Shown here: positions 35,606-45,174 of the stretch, piece by piece
How the letters are laid out: the number at the start of each line of letters is the position of its first letter
How positions within the stretch are numbered: position 1 is the first letter of the stretch
Source of the DNA: Gemmatimonadaceae bacterium
GTDB lineage: Bacteria > Gemmatimonadota > Gemmatimonadetes > Gemmatimonadales > Gemmatimonadaceae
Direction of reading: 5' to 3'
Assembly (NCBI GenBank): GCA_020846935.1
Contig: JADLCY010000012.1
Span: forward strand, 1-64,000
Length of the DNA: 64,000 nucleotides
Translations under genes and position numbers: made by a program
The notes under the pieces: model-generated
What the model saw: the letters and a program-made list of their open reading frames with translations, nothing else
What the model was told of the DNA's origin: nothing
Database searches by the model: none

Positions 35606-36493
35606 CTACCACGGCGTCATTTCGATCCGGCCGAACATCGGTCGCGAGGCATTGATGGCAGCGTCCGCGGCGCCTTGCGCTCCTGAGGAGTCGATGAGGC
35701 GGAACTCGGCGCTGCCGCGCGGTCGGTGAGTCGCCGGGTCGAGCCTGCCGTCCTGGAGTGCAAGGAGGAAGCTGGGATCAGCCATCATTGTCAATGACTC
35801 CACGAAGTACTCGGCGGCGACGTTGAGCTTGCGCGCGGAGAAGAGCGGCTCCTGCTCGGCGAGTGTGTACACCTGTTGGCCATTGACTGACTTCGGCAAC
35901 CACGGTGAGGCTGCCTGACCGAGGGGCTGAAACACGGCGAGGTCGGCGGCAGGGTCGCCCGTGGCGGGAAACGGGTTCCACCAGTCCATGTAGTGCCAGA
36001 ACGTCCACCCGTAGACGCGCGGGATCCTGAGCCGGGTGGCAATGGTGTGCAGGCCGGGAAGGTCGGTGCCGAACACGCATCCGTCGAACGCCAGTGATCC
36101 GATGGAGGGGGCGACCGACGCGACCTCGTCACAGAACTGTCCGGCCGTGCGCTGGGCCCCGCCAACAGACACGGCACTGTAGGCTGCGTGTGAGAGAATC
36201 GCGAGCTCGCCGATGCTCGAACAGCTCGCGAGTTGCGCCTTGATGTCGCTCCACGACGATACCTGCACGACGGCGCTGGCGGGCCAACCGTGCACCTGCG
36301 CGTAGAACTGCCTGACGAGCGCCGGCGATCCGGCGGCGAACAGGGCGAGCCGGTCCACCGCCTTCTTCTGCGTACCCAGTGGCGCCTGGACCAACACCTC
36401 GGGCGCCCGCGCCAGCGACGCGGTGCCAACGGACGAACTGGGCGTCGCCGGCACGTCGAGCGCGCGCATGCCGGCGGGAGTCGTCAGGCTCAC
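35606..36493 (-). CDS. uncharacterised protein, second gene of unknown two-gene operon
   Basis: A 295-residue soluble protein without signal peptide. Its centre reads IGELAILSHAAYSAVSVGG, then SLAFDGCVFGTDLPGLHTIATRL and VYGWTFWHYMDWW. A strand-loop-His followed later by a strand ending in Cys recalls caspase/CHAT-like hydrolases, but I cannot match it to a family. It starts at GTG 36493, overlapping the stop of the upstream gene (GTGA), so the two products are made together. An ATG at 36469 is an alternative start. Confidence 0.75.
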   Translation of the reverse strand: MSLTTPAGMRALDVPATPSSSVGTASLARAPEVLVQAPLGTQKKAVDRLALFAAGSPALVRQFYAQVHGWPASAVVQVSSWSDIKAQLASCSSIGELAILSHAAYSAVSVGGAQRTAGQFCDEVASVAPSIGSLAFDGCVFGTDLPGLHTIATRLRIPRVYGWTFWHYMDWWNPFPATGDPAADLAVFQPLGQAASPWLPKSVNGQQVYTLAEQEPLFSARKLNVAAEYFVESLTMMADPSFLLALQDGRLDPATHRPRGSAEFRLIDSSGAQGAADAAINASRPMFGRIEMTPW

Positions 36494-38286
36494 GGCGTCG
36501 CCACCGGCGGCGGGGGCGCAAAGACCTGTGCAAACAGTGCCGCCGCGCTGGCATCGCCGCTCGCGACAATCTTCTGCGCCAGCTGTTCACGCTGGTTGGC
36601 CAGCTGCTTCTCGCGGATTGCCTCGACCTGAAGATCGCGCGAGTAGTCATCGAGCGCATCGCTCTGACCCAGGAGCGCTTCGACGACGACGCTGTCGGTC
36701 GCCATCACCACCTCGCGCTCCCTGAGGAGCACACCGTCGACCGGGTGGGCGTCGGCAGGGTTCTGGCCCAGCGGGCCGCGACGGAAGCGATAGTAGAGGC
36801 GACCGTCTTCGGTTGGCGCGGGATACTGGCAGTGCTTGTCCGGTTTGGCGTCAGTCACCGCTGCCACGGTGCAGCAGGGATTCAGGGAGACCTGTTCGAT
36901 CACCTGAACGGGCAGTCCACCAATGTCGAACGCGGTCGCGATGGTGCGGAGCAGATCCTGACACATGGCGTCCACGTGCTTCGGATCGATCACCTCGGCG
37001 ACGAGCTTCCGCATCGCGGAAATCGGTTCCTCGCGCCAGCTCCCCTGATTCCCGTTGCTGAATGCGATGCGCACCTCCTTGAGGTGCGTACGTGTGAGGT
37101 AGACCTGGTTGAGTTCCCGGAAGGTGAAGTTCAGCACGCGCCGAACATTGATGTTGCTGATCGTGCGTTCGATCACCTCCTCGTCCTCGGTTTCCTCCGA
37201 GGACTCCGAGTTCGACGTCACCGTGTTCTCGCGCTGGGCCGATGACTCCGAAGAGTGTTCGCTCACCGACTCGTCCACCGCCTTCGCGAACTCTTCGGTC
37301 GACGACGAGTATTCACCACCGCCGCCTCCCGAGACCGACGCCGAGCCAAACCCGAACGAGCCCTTCACCTCGGCCTCGGCGTGCCAGTTCTCTGTCTGTG
37401 CCTGGGTCGCGGTGTCGGTGGTCTCCGTCATTACCGTGTCGGCAAAGCGATCGCTGGCGCTCTCGGTATACGAATCAATGATGGACGACGCCGCTTCCAC
37501 CGAGGCCGACGTGGCGCGCCACGTGCGCGTGCTGATGGTCGTCGTTTCGCCTGGCAGCAGCGTGAAGGTCCTGACGGTGCGGCCGAGGCCGTAGTCGCCG
37601 AGGAACGAGGAAATGCCGATGACCTGGACGATGAAGAACATCGGCTGCGGATCATCACCCACGTCGATGGGTGTGGTCGTGGTGCCACCGCCCCAGGTGC
37701 TGTCCGGAATGTGGATGACGCCGTCCTGACTCAGGACGATGGCGTCAAGGAAGTCGACGGTGGCCTCGTCCGCGTCGTCCGTCGTCGATCCGCCGCCTCC
37801 ACCGTCTCCACCGCCTCCACCGCCCGGTGGTTCGATGTCCGGCTCGCTGGTGTTGGGCTCCGTTTCCCCTGTTTCGGGGTCATAGTCGTAGTACTTGGCG
37901 GCGGCGCCTCCGCGTGAGGCCCACGGGCGCAGGGATCCCTGCCGGAGCAGTGCGTCCTGAGCGCTGCGATTGATTGCCGCCTGGGCGAGGCTCAGCCCGC
38001 GAGCGCTGCCCGCGCGGGGAAGCCGGCGTCGGCGATTGAACCATGTTGCCGTGAGCAGCTCGGGCCGCGCGATCTGCCAGCCGCCGGTCGGGTCCGCCAC
38101 CATGCCTAACGCCGATGCCCATGGCGTTCCCAGCTCACTGGCCGACTTGAGCCACCACGCGGTGGGGGTGTCGCTGACCTGCAGGATGCGCCGCCCGCTG
38201 TATTGCCCCGGTTGGGGCAGGTACTGATTGATCACTGCTCCGGGGCCCGTGTCCCCGACGAACTCGACCGCATCGCCCTTCGCCAT
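36490..38286 (-). CDS. large uncharacterised protein with Ser/Thr/Glu-rich centre
   Basis: A 598-residue protein without signal peptide or lipobox. Order: a globular N-terminus (1-130), a Gly linker near 153-165, a beta-rich part (FFIVQVIGISSFLGDYGLG then FTLLPGETTTISTRTWRAT), a long Ser/Thr/Glu stretch (about 265-385) containing SFGFGSASVSGGGGGEY and alternating small polar residues, a conserved-looking domain (INVRRVLNFTFRELNQVYLTR), and a coiled C-terminus (EAIREKQLANQREQLAQK). The polar alternation recalls membrane-inserting hairpins of pore-forming proteins, but this is only a resemblance. ATG 38286 follows GGGAGG. It is coupled to the gene ending at 35606. Confidence 0.78.
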   Translation of the reverse strand: MAKGDAVEFVGDTGPGAVINQYLPQPGQYSGRRILQVSDTPTAWWLKSASELGTPWASALGMVADPTGGWQIARPELLTATWFNRRRRLPRAGSARGLSLAQAAINRSAQDALLRQGSLRPWASRGGAAAKYYDYDPETGETEPNTSEPDIEPPGGGGGGDGGGGGSTTDDADEATVDFLDAIVLSQDGVIHIPDSTWGGGTTTTPIDVGDDPQPMFFIVQVIGISSFLGDYGLGRTVRTFTLLPGETTTISTRTWRATSASVEAASSIIDSYTESASDRFADTVMTETTDTATQAQTENWHAEAEVKGSFGFGSASVSGGGGGEYSSSTEEFAKAVDESVSEHSSESSAQRENTVTSNSESSEETEDEEVIERTISNINVRRVLNFTFRELNQVYLTRTHLKEVRIAFSNGNQGSWREEPISAMRKLVAEVIDPKHVDAMCQDLLRTIATAFDIGGLPVQVIEQVSLNPCCTVAAVTDAKPDKHCQYPAPTEDGRLYYRFRRGPLGQNPADAHPVDGVLLREREVVMATDSVVVEALLGQSDALDDYSRDLQVEAIREKQLANQREQLAQKIVASGDASAAALFAQVFAPPPPVATP

Positions 38287-38695
38287 CGTGCCCTCCCTGT
38301 GCCCGTGTCGCGAGTTGGCAACAGGCCGTTCAAAGTCCGGGCCGCGGCGCTTCGAGCGGTGAAGCGCCGCGAACGTGCCGTGGCGGCCTCAGGGATTCCG
38401 CAACGCCGCACCAGCCGCCGGGAGACACCCCGCGAGTCGGCACAAGGCGGACGACAACGCTTCCTGTGAACGGAAGCCGCTTGCGGCGAACGCATGAGCG
38501 CGGTGTGCGACTGTCGGGCGCGACCTGGTGATCAGTGTCCGAGCGCTGGTCACTCTCCAGATACGTCGCCTCGGGCCGACCCGCGGTCCGGGACGCGCGT
38601 CATCGCAGCGACCGGGCGGAGGCACGCTCGTCGCCCGCGTGAGCGTCGGAACGGCGACCGCTGTTGGCTCCGCCCCCGAGAGATGCGCACGGGGT
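38287..38695. other. 409-bp intergenic region
   Basis: Lies between the unknown operon and the NamZ gene, both read leftward. It must hold the promoter of the unknown operon. Open frames on both strands show no start signal or family resemblance. No repeat or strong hairpin was found. Confidence 0.5.
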
Positions 38696-39832
38696 TCAGC
38701 TGTAGAGGAGGATGGATCGGACGCGCTCGGTCCAGCCGTCGCACCGCAGCAGCTCCATCGGGATCGGCTCACCCCGGTCGACGTGCTGCCGCACGAGGCC
38801 GGTTCCCGCGAGCCGTTCGACATGATGGCCGCCCGATGGATTGGCCGCCGTGGGATAGTCGGCCCATTGAAACTCCGTGGGGTGATGCGAGGCAATCATC
38901 GACACCAGCGTCATGCCCACGGCGACGGGACGAACGCAGCGCCGATCACTTACCGTGATCGAGAGCACGTTGCCTTCGCCGGTGACGAGCACCCCGGCAA
39001 GCGTCGGAGCGCGCGCGCATTCGGCAGCGACCTTCGCCGCATCGAGCCACGGGGCAGACAACCTGCGAAATGCCGCTTCCGACCCGCGACCAACGGATAC
39101 GTGGGTTCCCTCGAACAGGCTGGTACCGGGGTAGCACAGGGCGGACTCGAAGCTCCGCATGTCCGGCGACGTCGGAGTGAACGGGATCCCGGTATCCGGC
39201 CACTGCATGCGGCGCTCCCACCCAGGGCACGCGATGACGTCGAGCTGCACATGCGGGGCGCGTTCGCGTTGCCACAGCCGGGCAAGCTCACCGATGGTCA
39301 GCGAATGTCGCACCGGGATGTCGAGCCGGCCGAGGAACGACGCGTGGGCCAGGTCCAGCATTGGCCCTTCGGCGTCGGCGAGTACGCCTCCCAACGGGTT
39401 GGGTCGGTCGAGCACGATGACGGGAGTGCCGCGCGCCGCGCATGCGTCGAGCGCGTGCGTCATCGTCCACGCATACGTGTAGCAGCGCGCGCCGATGTCC
39501 GGCAGGTCCACGAGCAGCAGGTCAAGGCAGCCTAACGACTCAACGGTCGGGGCGAAGCGATCACCGTAGAGACTCGTCACCGGAAGACCGGTGAGCGCAT
39601 CGGTACCGTCGGTCATGGGTGCGCCGTCGGTTCCGTGCGCCGAGATGCCGTGTTCCGGCGAGAAGAGCCGCACGATCGAGAGGCCGGCTGCGTGCAGCGC
39701 GACGCGCGACGTGGTCGCGGGATCGGTCGCCAGCCGAACGGCATCATTGGTGAGCAACCCGATGCGCTTTGCCCCACGCAGCAGGCCAGGCTCGGCGACG
39801 ACGCGGTCGACGCCGAACACCACCGGAGCCAC
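38696..39832 (-). CDS. namZ: NamZ-type exo-beta-N-acetylmuramidase (DUF1343, GH171)
   Basis: A 378-residue member of DUF1343. The Bacillus member NamZ (YbbC) cleaves terminal MurNAc from muropeptide-derived glycans. Signatures: KRIGLLTNDAV near the start, RLFSPEHGISA near 56-66, VTSLYGD, LLLVDLPDIGARCYTYAWTM, VLDRPNPLGG, and GTHVSVGRGSEAAF. No signal peptide is visible, unlike exported members, so it may act in the cytoplasm or the start is mis-set. The apparent start is GTG 39832, only 7 bp after the M20 gene, so the two form an operon. Confidence 0.9.
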   Translation of the reverse strand: MAPVVFGVDRVVAEPGLLRGAKRIGLLTNDAVRLATDPATTSRVALHAAGLSIVRLFSPEHGISAHGTDGAPMTDGTDALTGLPVTSLYGDRFAPTVESLGCLDLLLVDLPDIGARCYTYAWTMTHALDACAARGTPVIVLDRPNPLGGVLADAEGPMLDLAHASFLGRLDIPVRHSLTIGELARLWQRERAPHVQLDVIACPGWERRMQWPDTGIPFTPTSPDMRSFESALCYPGTSLFEGTHVSVGRGSEAAFRRLSAPWLDAAKVAAECARAPTLAGVLVTGEGNVLSITVSDRRCVRPVAVGMTLVSMIASHHPTEFQWADYPTAANPSGGHHVERLAGTGLVRQHVDRGEPIPMELLRCDGWTERVRSILLYS

Positions 39833-39839
39833 GCGCGGG

Positions 39840-41273
39840 CTACTTGCGGTAATCCAGGGCCGGCTTCGCGCGGTCGAGGCGCGTCTGGTAGCTGAACGAT
39901 GGGCCGCGTCGGCGATCGAACTCGGCGCGCGCCTTCACCAGGTGCGAAGGATCGGTGAACAGGTCGAGCGTGGTGAGGGCCATGGTCTTGGCGGCGACCA
40001 TCATGCCCTTGGTCCCGATCGACGTGCCGCCCGACGCAACCGCCTGCCAGGTGTGGGCCGCCGTTCCGGGCACCCAGGTGGCGGCGCTGAGCTGGACAGT
40101 CGGCACCGTCCAGCTCACGTCGCCTACGTCGGTGGACGCCGGGTCGACGGCGAACGTGCTCCACGGGATCACGGTCGCCTCGCTGCCCAGGGGAAGCAGA
40201 TCACCGCTCATCGACGCGCGAATGCGCTCGGCAAAGGCGCGCTCTTCGGCGGTGTAGGTGATACCGCCCACGCGCGTGAGGTTCTTCTGCTGGAGACCGG
40301 TGAGGTACTCGTTGGGCAGGACGTTGTAGACGGCACTGATGGTTTCGAAGTCGACCGTCGTGCCCGTGCCCATGGCCGCGCCTCGCGCGGCCGCGATGAT
40401 GCGTTCCCACACGGCGTCGAGCACGCGCATGTCCGACTGCCGGGCATAGATGAACACCTCGGCGGCGTCGGGCACGACGTTGGGCGCGCGGCCGCCGGCG
40501 GTGATGACGTAGTGGATGCGCGTGTCCTGGGGCACGTGTTCGCGCATCATGTTCACCATGTGGGTCATGGCTTCCACGCCGTCCAGGGCGGAGCGACCGC
40601 GTTCGGGCGCCGCGGCGGCGTGCGCGGAGACGCCATGAAAGCGGAACTTCGCACTGATGTTGGCCAGCGTACTGTTGGCGTCGGCCTGGTTGCGATCGCC
40701 GGGGTGCCAGGCCACCACCGCATCGACGTCGCTGAACAGGCCTGCACGCACCATGTAGACTTTTCCCGAGCCGCCTTCCTCAGCTGGCGTGCCATAGTAG
40801 CGCAGCGTGCCGCGAATACCGTTCGCCTGCATCCACTCCTTCACGTGGACAGCCGCCGCGGCCGACGCGGTACCGAACAGGTGGTGCCCACACCCGTGGC
40901 CGGCCCCGCCCTCGATGAGCACCTTGCGCTCGGGCACCCGGTCCTGGGAGAGACCGGGCAGGGCGTCGAACTCGCCAAGGATCGCGATTACCGGCTTGCC
41001 GGACCCGAAGGTGGCGACGAAGGCCGTGGGGATGTCGGCGACACCGGCCTGCACACTGAAGCCGGCGGCCGTGAGCTCGGACTGCAGGAGTGCACTCGAC
41101 TTGACCTCCTGATAGCCGACCTCGGCGAAGTCCCAGATGCGCTGGGCCACGCCGGCGTAGTGATCGCGCCGCGCCTCGATGGCGCGGAGCACGGCGTCGC
41201 TGCCCTTCACCTGGGCCAGTGCCGCGGTCGACGGGAAGAGAGCAAAGGCGAGTCCGAATCGGGCGATGCGCAT
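39840..41273 (-). CDS. exported M20 amidohydrolase (AbgB-like)
   Basis: A 477-residue hydrolase with signal peptide ending TAALAQ. It matches the M20D amidohydrolase/aminobenzoyl-glutamate hydrolase B group: RIWDFAEVGYQE, ILGEFDALPG, GGAGHGCGHHLFG (metal ligands), GTPAEEGGSGK (catalytic Glu pair), VSAHAAAAPERGRSALDGVE and a C-terminal SWTVPTVQLSAATWVPGT region. It probably cleaves an amide or aminoacyl bond in the periplasm. Followed at once by namZ, which hints at peptidoglycan-fragment salvage. Confidence 0.92.
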   Translation of the reverse strand: MRIARFGLAFALFPSTAALAQVKGSDAVLRAIEARRDHYAGVAQRIWDFAEVGYQEVKSSALLQSELTAAGFSVQAGVADIPTAFVATFGSGKPVIAILGEFDALPGLSQDRVPERKVLIEGGAGHGCGHHLFGTASAAAAVHVKEWMQANGIRGTLRYYGTPAEEGGSGKVYMVRAGLFSDVDAVVAWHPGDRNQADANSTLANISAKFRFHGVSAHAAAAPERGRSALDGVEAMTHMVNMMREHVPQDTRIHYVITAGGRAPNVVPDAAEVFIYARQSDMRVLDAVWERIIAAARGAAMGTGTTVDFETISAVYNVLPNEYLTGLQQKNLTRVGGITYTAEERAFAERIRASMSGDLLPLGSEATVIPWSTFAVDPASTDVGDVSWTVPTVQLSAATWVPGTAAHTWQAVASGGTSIGTKGMMVAAKTMALTTLDLFTDPSHLVKARAEFDRRRGPSFSYQTRLDRAKPALDYRK

Positions 41274-41511
41274 GGGGGCCGTCCTGGGGGGAGGTGGCGG
41301 CACCGATTGTAGGTCGCGACGACGATCGCGTCAACCGTATGACGAATCGTTAGGCGACGCCGGCGCGCGCGGACGCACAGGGCGGGAGCCGGCAGGTCGT
41401 CGTCAGCCCTGAGTCAACGCCGGGCGTCAACCCACGACCGGTGCCCCACGACCGTTGCCCTTGAACCCGAGGGGCATCCACGAGAGGTTCAGGCCAACCC
41501 GCGCCCCCGCC

Positions 41512-42882
41512 ATGCGCTCACCCCGCCTGTGGTTTGCCCTGCTCCTCCTGAGCCTCGCGTCGCCTGCCGCGTCGCAGGACCGGCCCGTGGCCCGCACCGT
41601 GCGGCCCCGAACGCCGCCCATGCCTGTGCTCCCGACATGGTCGGAACAGATCCGCATCCGTGAAGGCTGGCTCGAGCAGCGACATGCCATGCTCCTCGAC
41701 ATGATGCGGCGCCACGACATCCAGATGTGGATCGTGGTGAATGAGGAGTTCCACGACGACCCGCTCACGCAATACGTCGCGCCCCCGCGCCCGTACACCG
41801 GGAATCGCGACTTCTTCATCTTTGTCGACACGGGCGGTCCGGCGCTGCGCAAAGTGGCCGTCACCGGCTACTCCGAAGACAACCTCACGCGGTTCTTCGA
41901 GGCGCCGAACGAACCGCGGCCGATCAACGTGGTGCTGCCCGAACTGGTCGATCGCCATCGCCCGCGCCACATCGCGCTCAACTTTGGCGGTCGACGCGGC
42001 GTCACGCGCTCCCTCACGCGTGACACATACCTCGATCTCGTGAACCTGCTCGGCCCCGACGCCCAGCAGCGCGTCGTGTCGGCGGCAGACCTCATCGAAG
42101 AATACCTCGACACCCGCATTCCCGACGAACTGCCCTGGTACACGAAGGCGGTGGAGCTGACCGATGCCCTCACCCGCCGAGCCCTGTCCAACGAGGTGAT
42201 CGTTCCCGGCAAGACTACCGTTGGAGATGTGCGGCGATGGCTCTACGACGCCATGTACGCCGCGGGTGTGCGGACCTGGTTCCAGCCCGACCTTCGCGTG
42301 CAGCGCGCGCAGGCGGCGCGAGCCACCTCGCGTGGATTCCTCGCGGTCGCGCCGGAGAGCACCACCATTCAGCGTGGCGATGTGGTCCACCTCGACGTTG
42401 GCATCTCGGTCATGGGCTTCGACACCGACTGGCAGAAGATGGCGTATGTGCTCAAAGCGGGAGAGCGCGACGTCCCCGCGGGACTCAAGGCCGCGATGCG
42501 GAACACCAACACACTGCAGGACGTCCTCATGAAGACCTATTCGCGCCCGGGAGCCCTCGTGTCCGATGTGTATGACTCGACGATGGCGGAGATGACGCGT
42601 CGTGGCATCACGGCGCAGATCTACTCACACCCGATCGGCAACCAGGGCCACGGACTCGGCGCCGCGATCGACTTTCGTTCGGCGCAACGGCCGGAACTCG
42701 GCGCCCAGGGCAAGCGGCTGCGCAAAGGCTCCTACATCTCGATCGAACTGAACACCCGCACGCCGGTAGCGGAGTGGGGAGGGCAGGAGGTCTACGTGAT
42801 GATGGAAGACGACGCGGTGCTCGGTGACATGGGCTGGTCGTTCTTCAGGCCGCGGCAGGAGTCATGGTACGTTGTTCGTTAG
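41512..42882 (+). CDS. exported M24 metallopeptidase (Xaa-Pro aminopeptidase-like)
   Basis: A 456-residue enzyme; signal peptide ends SPAASQ. The pita-bread fold is in the C-terminal half with all five metal ligands: Asp in VVHLDVGISVMGFDTD (two), His in SHPIGNQGHGLG, Glu in ISIELNTRT and Glu in GGQEVY. The N-terminal half is the creatinase-like domain. It removes N-terminal residues from peptides, perhaps before proline. ATG 41512 starts the leader. The stop codon lies inside a CGTTAGGC octamer. Confidence 0.93.
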   Translation: MRSPRLWFALLLLSLASPAASQDRPVARTVRPRTPPMPVLPTWSEQIRIREGWLEQRHAMLLDMMRRHDIQMWIVVNEEFHDDPLTQYVAPPRPYTGNRDFFIFVDTGGPALRKVAVTGYSEDNLTRFFEAPNEPRPINVVLPELVDRHRPRHIALNFGGRRGVTRSLTRDTYLDLVNLLGPDAQQRVVSAADLIEEYLDTRIPDELPWYTKAVELTDALTRRALSNEVIVPGKTTVGDVRRWLYDAMYAAGVRTWFQPDLRVQRAQAARATSRGFLAVAPESTTIQRGDVVHLDVGISVMGFDTDWQKMAYVLKAGERDVPAGLKAAMRNTNTLQDVLMKTYSRPGALVSDVYDSTMAEMTRRGITAQIYSHPIGNQGHGLGAAIDFRSAQRPELGAQGKRLRKGSYISIELNTRTPVAEWGGQEVYVMMEDDAVLGDMGWSFFRPRQESWYVVR

Positions 42883-42937
42883 GCATCGCGCCGCCATGGC
42901 GCGGCCGAAGCCTCTCAGCCATTCCGATCACTGACCC

Positions 42938-44386
42938 ATGATGACATTGCCTCGCCATGCCTTCTCCAGCCTGTGCCTCGGCGCCTGCGTCGCGTCGGCC
43001 GCATACGCGCAGACCGTGGCGATCAGCAACGCGTCCGTGGTGGACGTCGAGTCCGGGCGCGTGACGCCGGCCCGGACGCTGGTCATCGAGGGCAACCGCA
43101 TTCGTCTCATCGGAGCCGCGGGCCGCGTGACCATTCCGGACGGGGCAACGCGGGTGGACGGAACTGGCCGATACGTGATCCCCGGCCTGTGGGACATGCA
43201 CGTCCACGCCACGGGGTTCCTGATCGATCGGCTCTTCCTGCCGACGCTCGTGGCCAACGGCGTCACTGGCGTGCGCGACATGTTCGGTCGCCTCGCCTGG
43301 TACGACTCAGCGCGCGCTGCGGCTGGGCGCGGGTCGTTGGTGATGCCTCGGCTGGTGGGTTCCGGCCACATCCTCGATGGCGCACCCGCGATCTGGCCGG
43401 GGTCGATCGGCGCGCGGACCGCCGACGAGGCGGGACGGGCCGTTGACTCGCTCGCCGCCGCCGGCGCCGCGTTCATCAAGGTGTACTCCCGGCTCACGCC
43501 GGAGGAGTTTCGCGCCATCGCCACGGAAGCCCGCGCAAAGCATCTGGAATTCGCCGGCCATGTGCCCTCGCTGGTTGCGGTCGACGAGGCCGTGCAGCTC
43601 GGCATGCGCAGCATCGAGCACCTGCAGATGTTCACCACTGCCTGTTCGTCGCAGGAAGAATCCCTGCGGCGCGCCGTCGCCGAGGCGGTGGCATCTCCCA
43701 GGGGCTGGGACTCCGCCGCCGTGATCCAGCGTGGCCAGTTGTCCGTACAGGTGGAGACGTTCGATCGCGCCCGGTGTCGGGCCCTGGCTCAACACGTGGC
43801 GCGCAGCGACACGTGGATGGTGCCAACGATCGTGGTGCTTCGCTCGACGTCGTATCTCGACGACTCGACGCTCCGCTCCGACCCGCGGCTGCGATTCATC
43901 CCGCGGTTCTTCAGTGCGGGCTGGGACCCGCGCACGGACTTCCGCTTTCGCGCGGTGACGCCGGAAGGCTGGGCGATGCGCAAGCGCGTGTACGATCGCC
44001 AGCTGGAGATCGTGCGCCTGCTGCATGACGCCGGCGCGAAGTTTCTTGCCGGGACCGATCTTTCCAATCCCTACATCTACCCGGGGCTCTCGCTGCACGA
44101 CGAGCTCGCGCATTTCGTCGCGAACGGCTTCACGCCGCTCGAGGCGCTCCAGTCAGCCACACGCAATCCGGCACGCTTCCTCCACGCGACCGATTCCCTG
44201 GGCGCGGTGAAGCAGGGCTACGTGGCCGACCTGGTAGTGCTCGACGCGAATCCGCTGGTCGACATCCGCAACGTGGCCAGGGTGCACGCGGTGGTCCTCA
44301 ACGGACGGCTGATCGATGCGGCGCAGCGCGAAAGTCTGCTGCGCGCCGCCGAGGCGCTCGCGGCGCCACCAGCGCGATCGCGCTGA
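42938..44386 (+). CDS. exported metal-dependent amidohydrolase
   Basis: A 482-residue amidohydrolase-superfamily protein of the imidazolonepropionase-like group; signal peptide ends AAYAQ. Metal-site motifs in order: GLWDMHVHA (HxH), AFIKVYSRL (Lys), EFAGHVPS (His), SIEHLQ (His) and FLAGTDLSNP (Asp). The C-terminus returns to the composite beta domain (GYVADLVVLDANPL). Exported homologues cleave dipeptides with C-terminal Pro or basic residues; the substrate here is unknown. It lies 55 bp after the M24 peptidase, so they may act together. Confidence 0.92.
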   Translation: MMTLPRHAFSSLCLGACVASAAYAQTVAISNASVVDVESGRVTPARTLVIEGNRIRLIGAAGRVTIPDGATRVDGTGRYVIPGLWDMHVHATGFLIDRLFLPTLVANGVTGVRDMFGRLAWYDSARAAAGRGSLVMPRLVGSGHILDGAPAIWPGSIGARTADEAGRAVDSLAAAGAAFIKVYSRLTPEEFRAIATEARAKHLEFAGHVPSLVAVDEAVQLGMRSIEHLQMFTTACSSQEESLRRAVAEAVASPRGWDSAAVIQRGQLSVQVETFDRARCRALAQHVARSDTWMVPTIVVLRSTSYLDDSTLRSDPRLRFIPRFFSAGWDPRTDFRFRAVTPEGWAMRKRVYDRQLEIVRLLHDAGAKFLAGTDLSNPYIYPGLSLHDELAHFVANGFTPLEALQSATRNPARFLHATDSLGAVKQGYVADLVVLDANPLVDIRNVARVHAVVLNGRLIDAAQRESLLRAAEALAAPPARSR

Positions 44387-44462
44387 TCGCGGTCGGGCTT
44401 CCGCCGGGCTCTGCTATCGCCGAGATTCGCCGAGCCTGCACCACCACATCACCCGCGAGGTC

Positions 44463-45095
44463 ATGATGCGCAAGCTGCTCACCGAGTTCATCGGCACGTT
44501 CTTTCTGGTGCTCACGATCGGGCTCACGGTCACCGCGAGTTCACCGTATGCACCGCTGGCGATCGGTGCATCGCTCATGGTCATGGTGTACATGGGCGGC
44601 CACATCTCGGGAGGGCACTACAATCCGGCCGTGTCGCTCGCCGCGATGCTCCGGGGCGCGTTGCCGCGCGGCGACTACGCGGGTTACGTGACCAGCCAGG
44701 TGCTGGGTGCGCTCGTCGCCTCGATCGCCGTGTATGTGGTGACGGGTCAGACGTTCGCCCCGGCGCCGTCCCCCAGCGCCTCGCCGCTGGCCGCGCTGCT
44801 GGTGGAGTTGCTCTACACGTTCGCGCTCGCGCTCGTCGTGCTCAACACTGCCGTCTCAAAGCACACGCAGGGCAACTCGTACTACGGCCTCGCGATCGGC
44901 TTCACGGTGGTCGTGGGAGCGTATGCCGGCGGCGGAATCTCCGGCGGAGCGTTCAATCCGGCCGTGGGCATCGGCCCCATCATCATCAACGCAACGCTTG
45001 GGACTGGCGGCTGGAGCGATCTGTGGCTCTACCTCGTTGGTCCGCTCGCCGGCGGTGCGCTCGCGGCCACGGTGTTCGGCGTGCAGGAGACCTGA
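44463..45095 (+). CDS. aquaporin / MIP-family channel
   Basis: A 210-residue protein with six membrane spans and the two NPA half-helices: GGHYNPAVSLA near residues 55-65 and GGAFNPAVGIG near 163-173. The N-terminus MMRKLLTEFIGTFFLVLTIG is typical. It likely conducts water or small neutral solutes. ATG 44463 is directly followed by a second ATG at 44466. Confidence 0.94.
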   Translation: MMRKLLTEFIGTFFLVLTIGLTVTASSPYAPLAIGASLMVMVYMGGHISGGHYNPAVSLAAMLRGALPRGDYAGYVTSQVLGALVASIAVYVVTGQTFAPAPSPSASPLAALLVELLYTFALALVVLNTAVSKHTQGNSYYGLAIGFTVVVGAYAGGGISGGAFNPAVGIGPIIINATLGTGGWSDLWLYLVGPLAGGALAATVFGVQET

Positions 45096-45174
45096 AAAGG
45101 CGCTGAACCCCAAGGGGGGCCGGCTGCGCCCGGCACGCCGCGACCATCACCTGCGTGAACTCACGATGCGGTGG

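Noticed and set aside
38389-38895. Open frame on the minus strand between the unknown operon and namZ
   Set aside because: No ribosome site, overlaps the end of namZ, and the residue composition is that of a random GC-rich frame.
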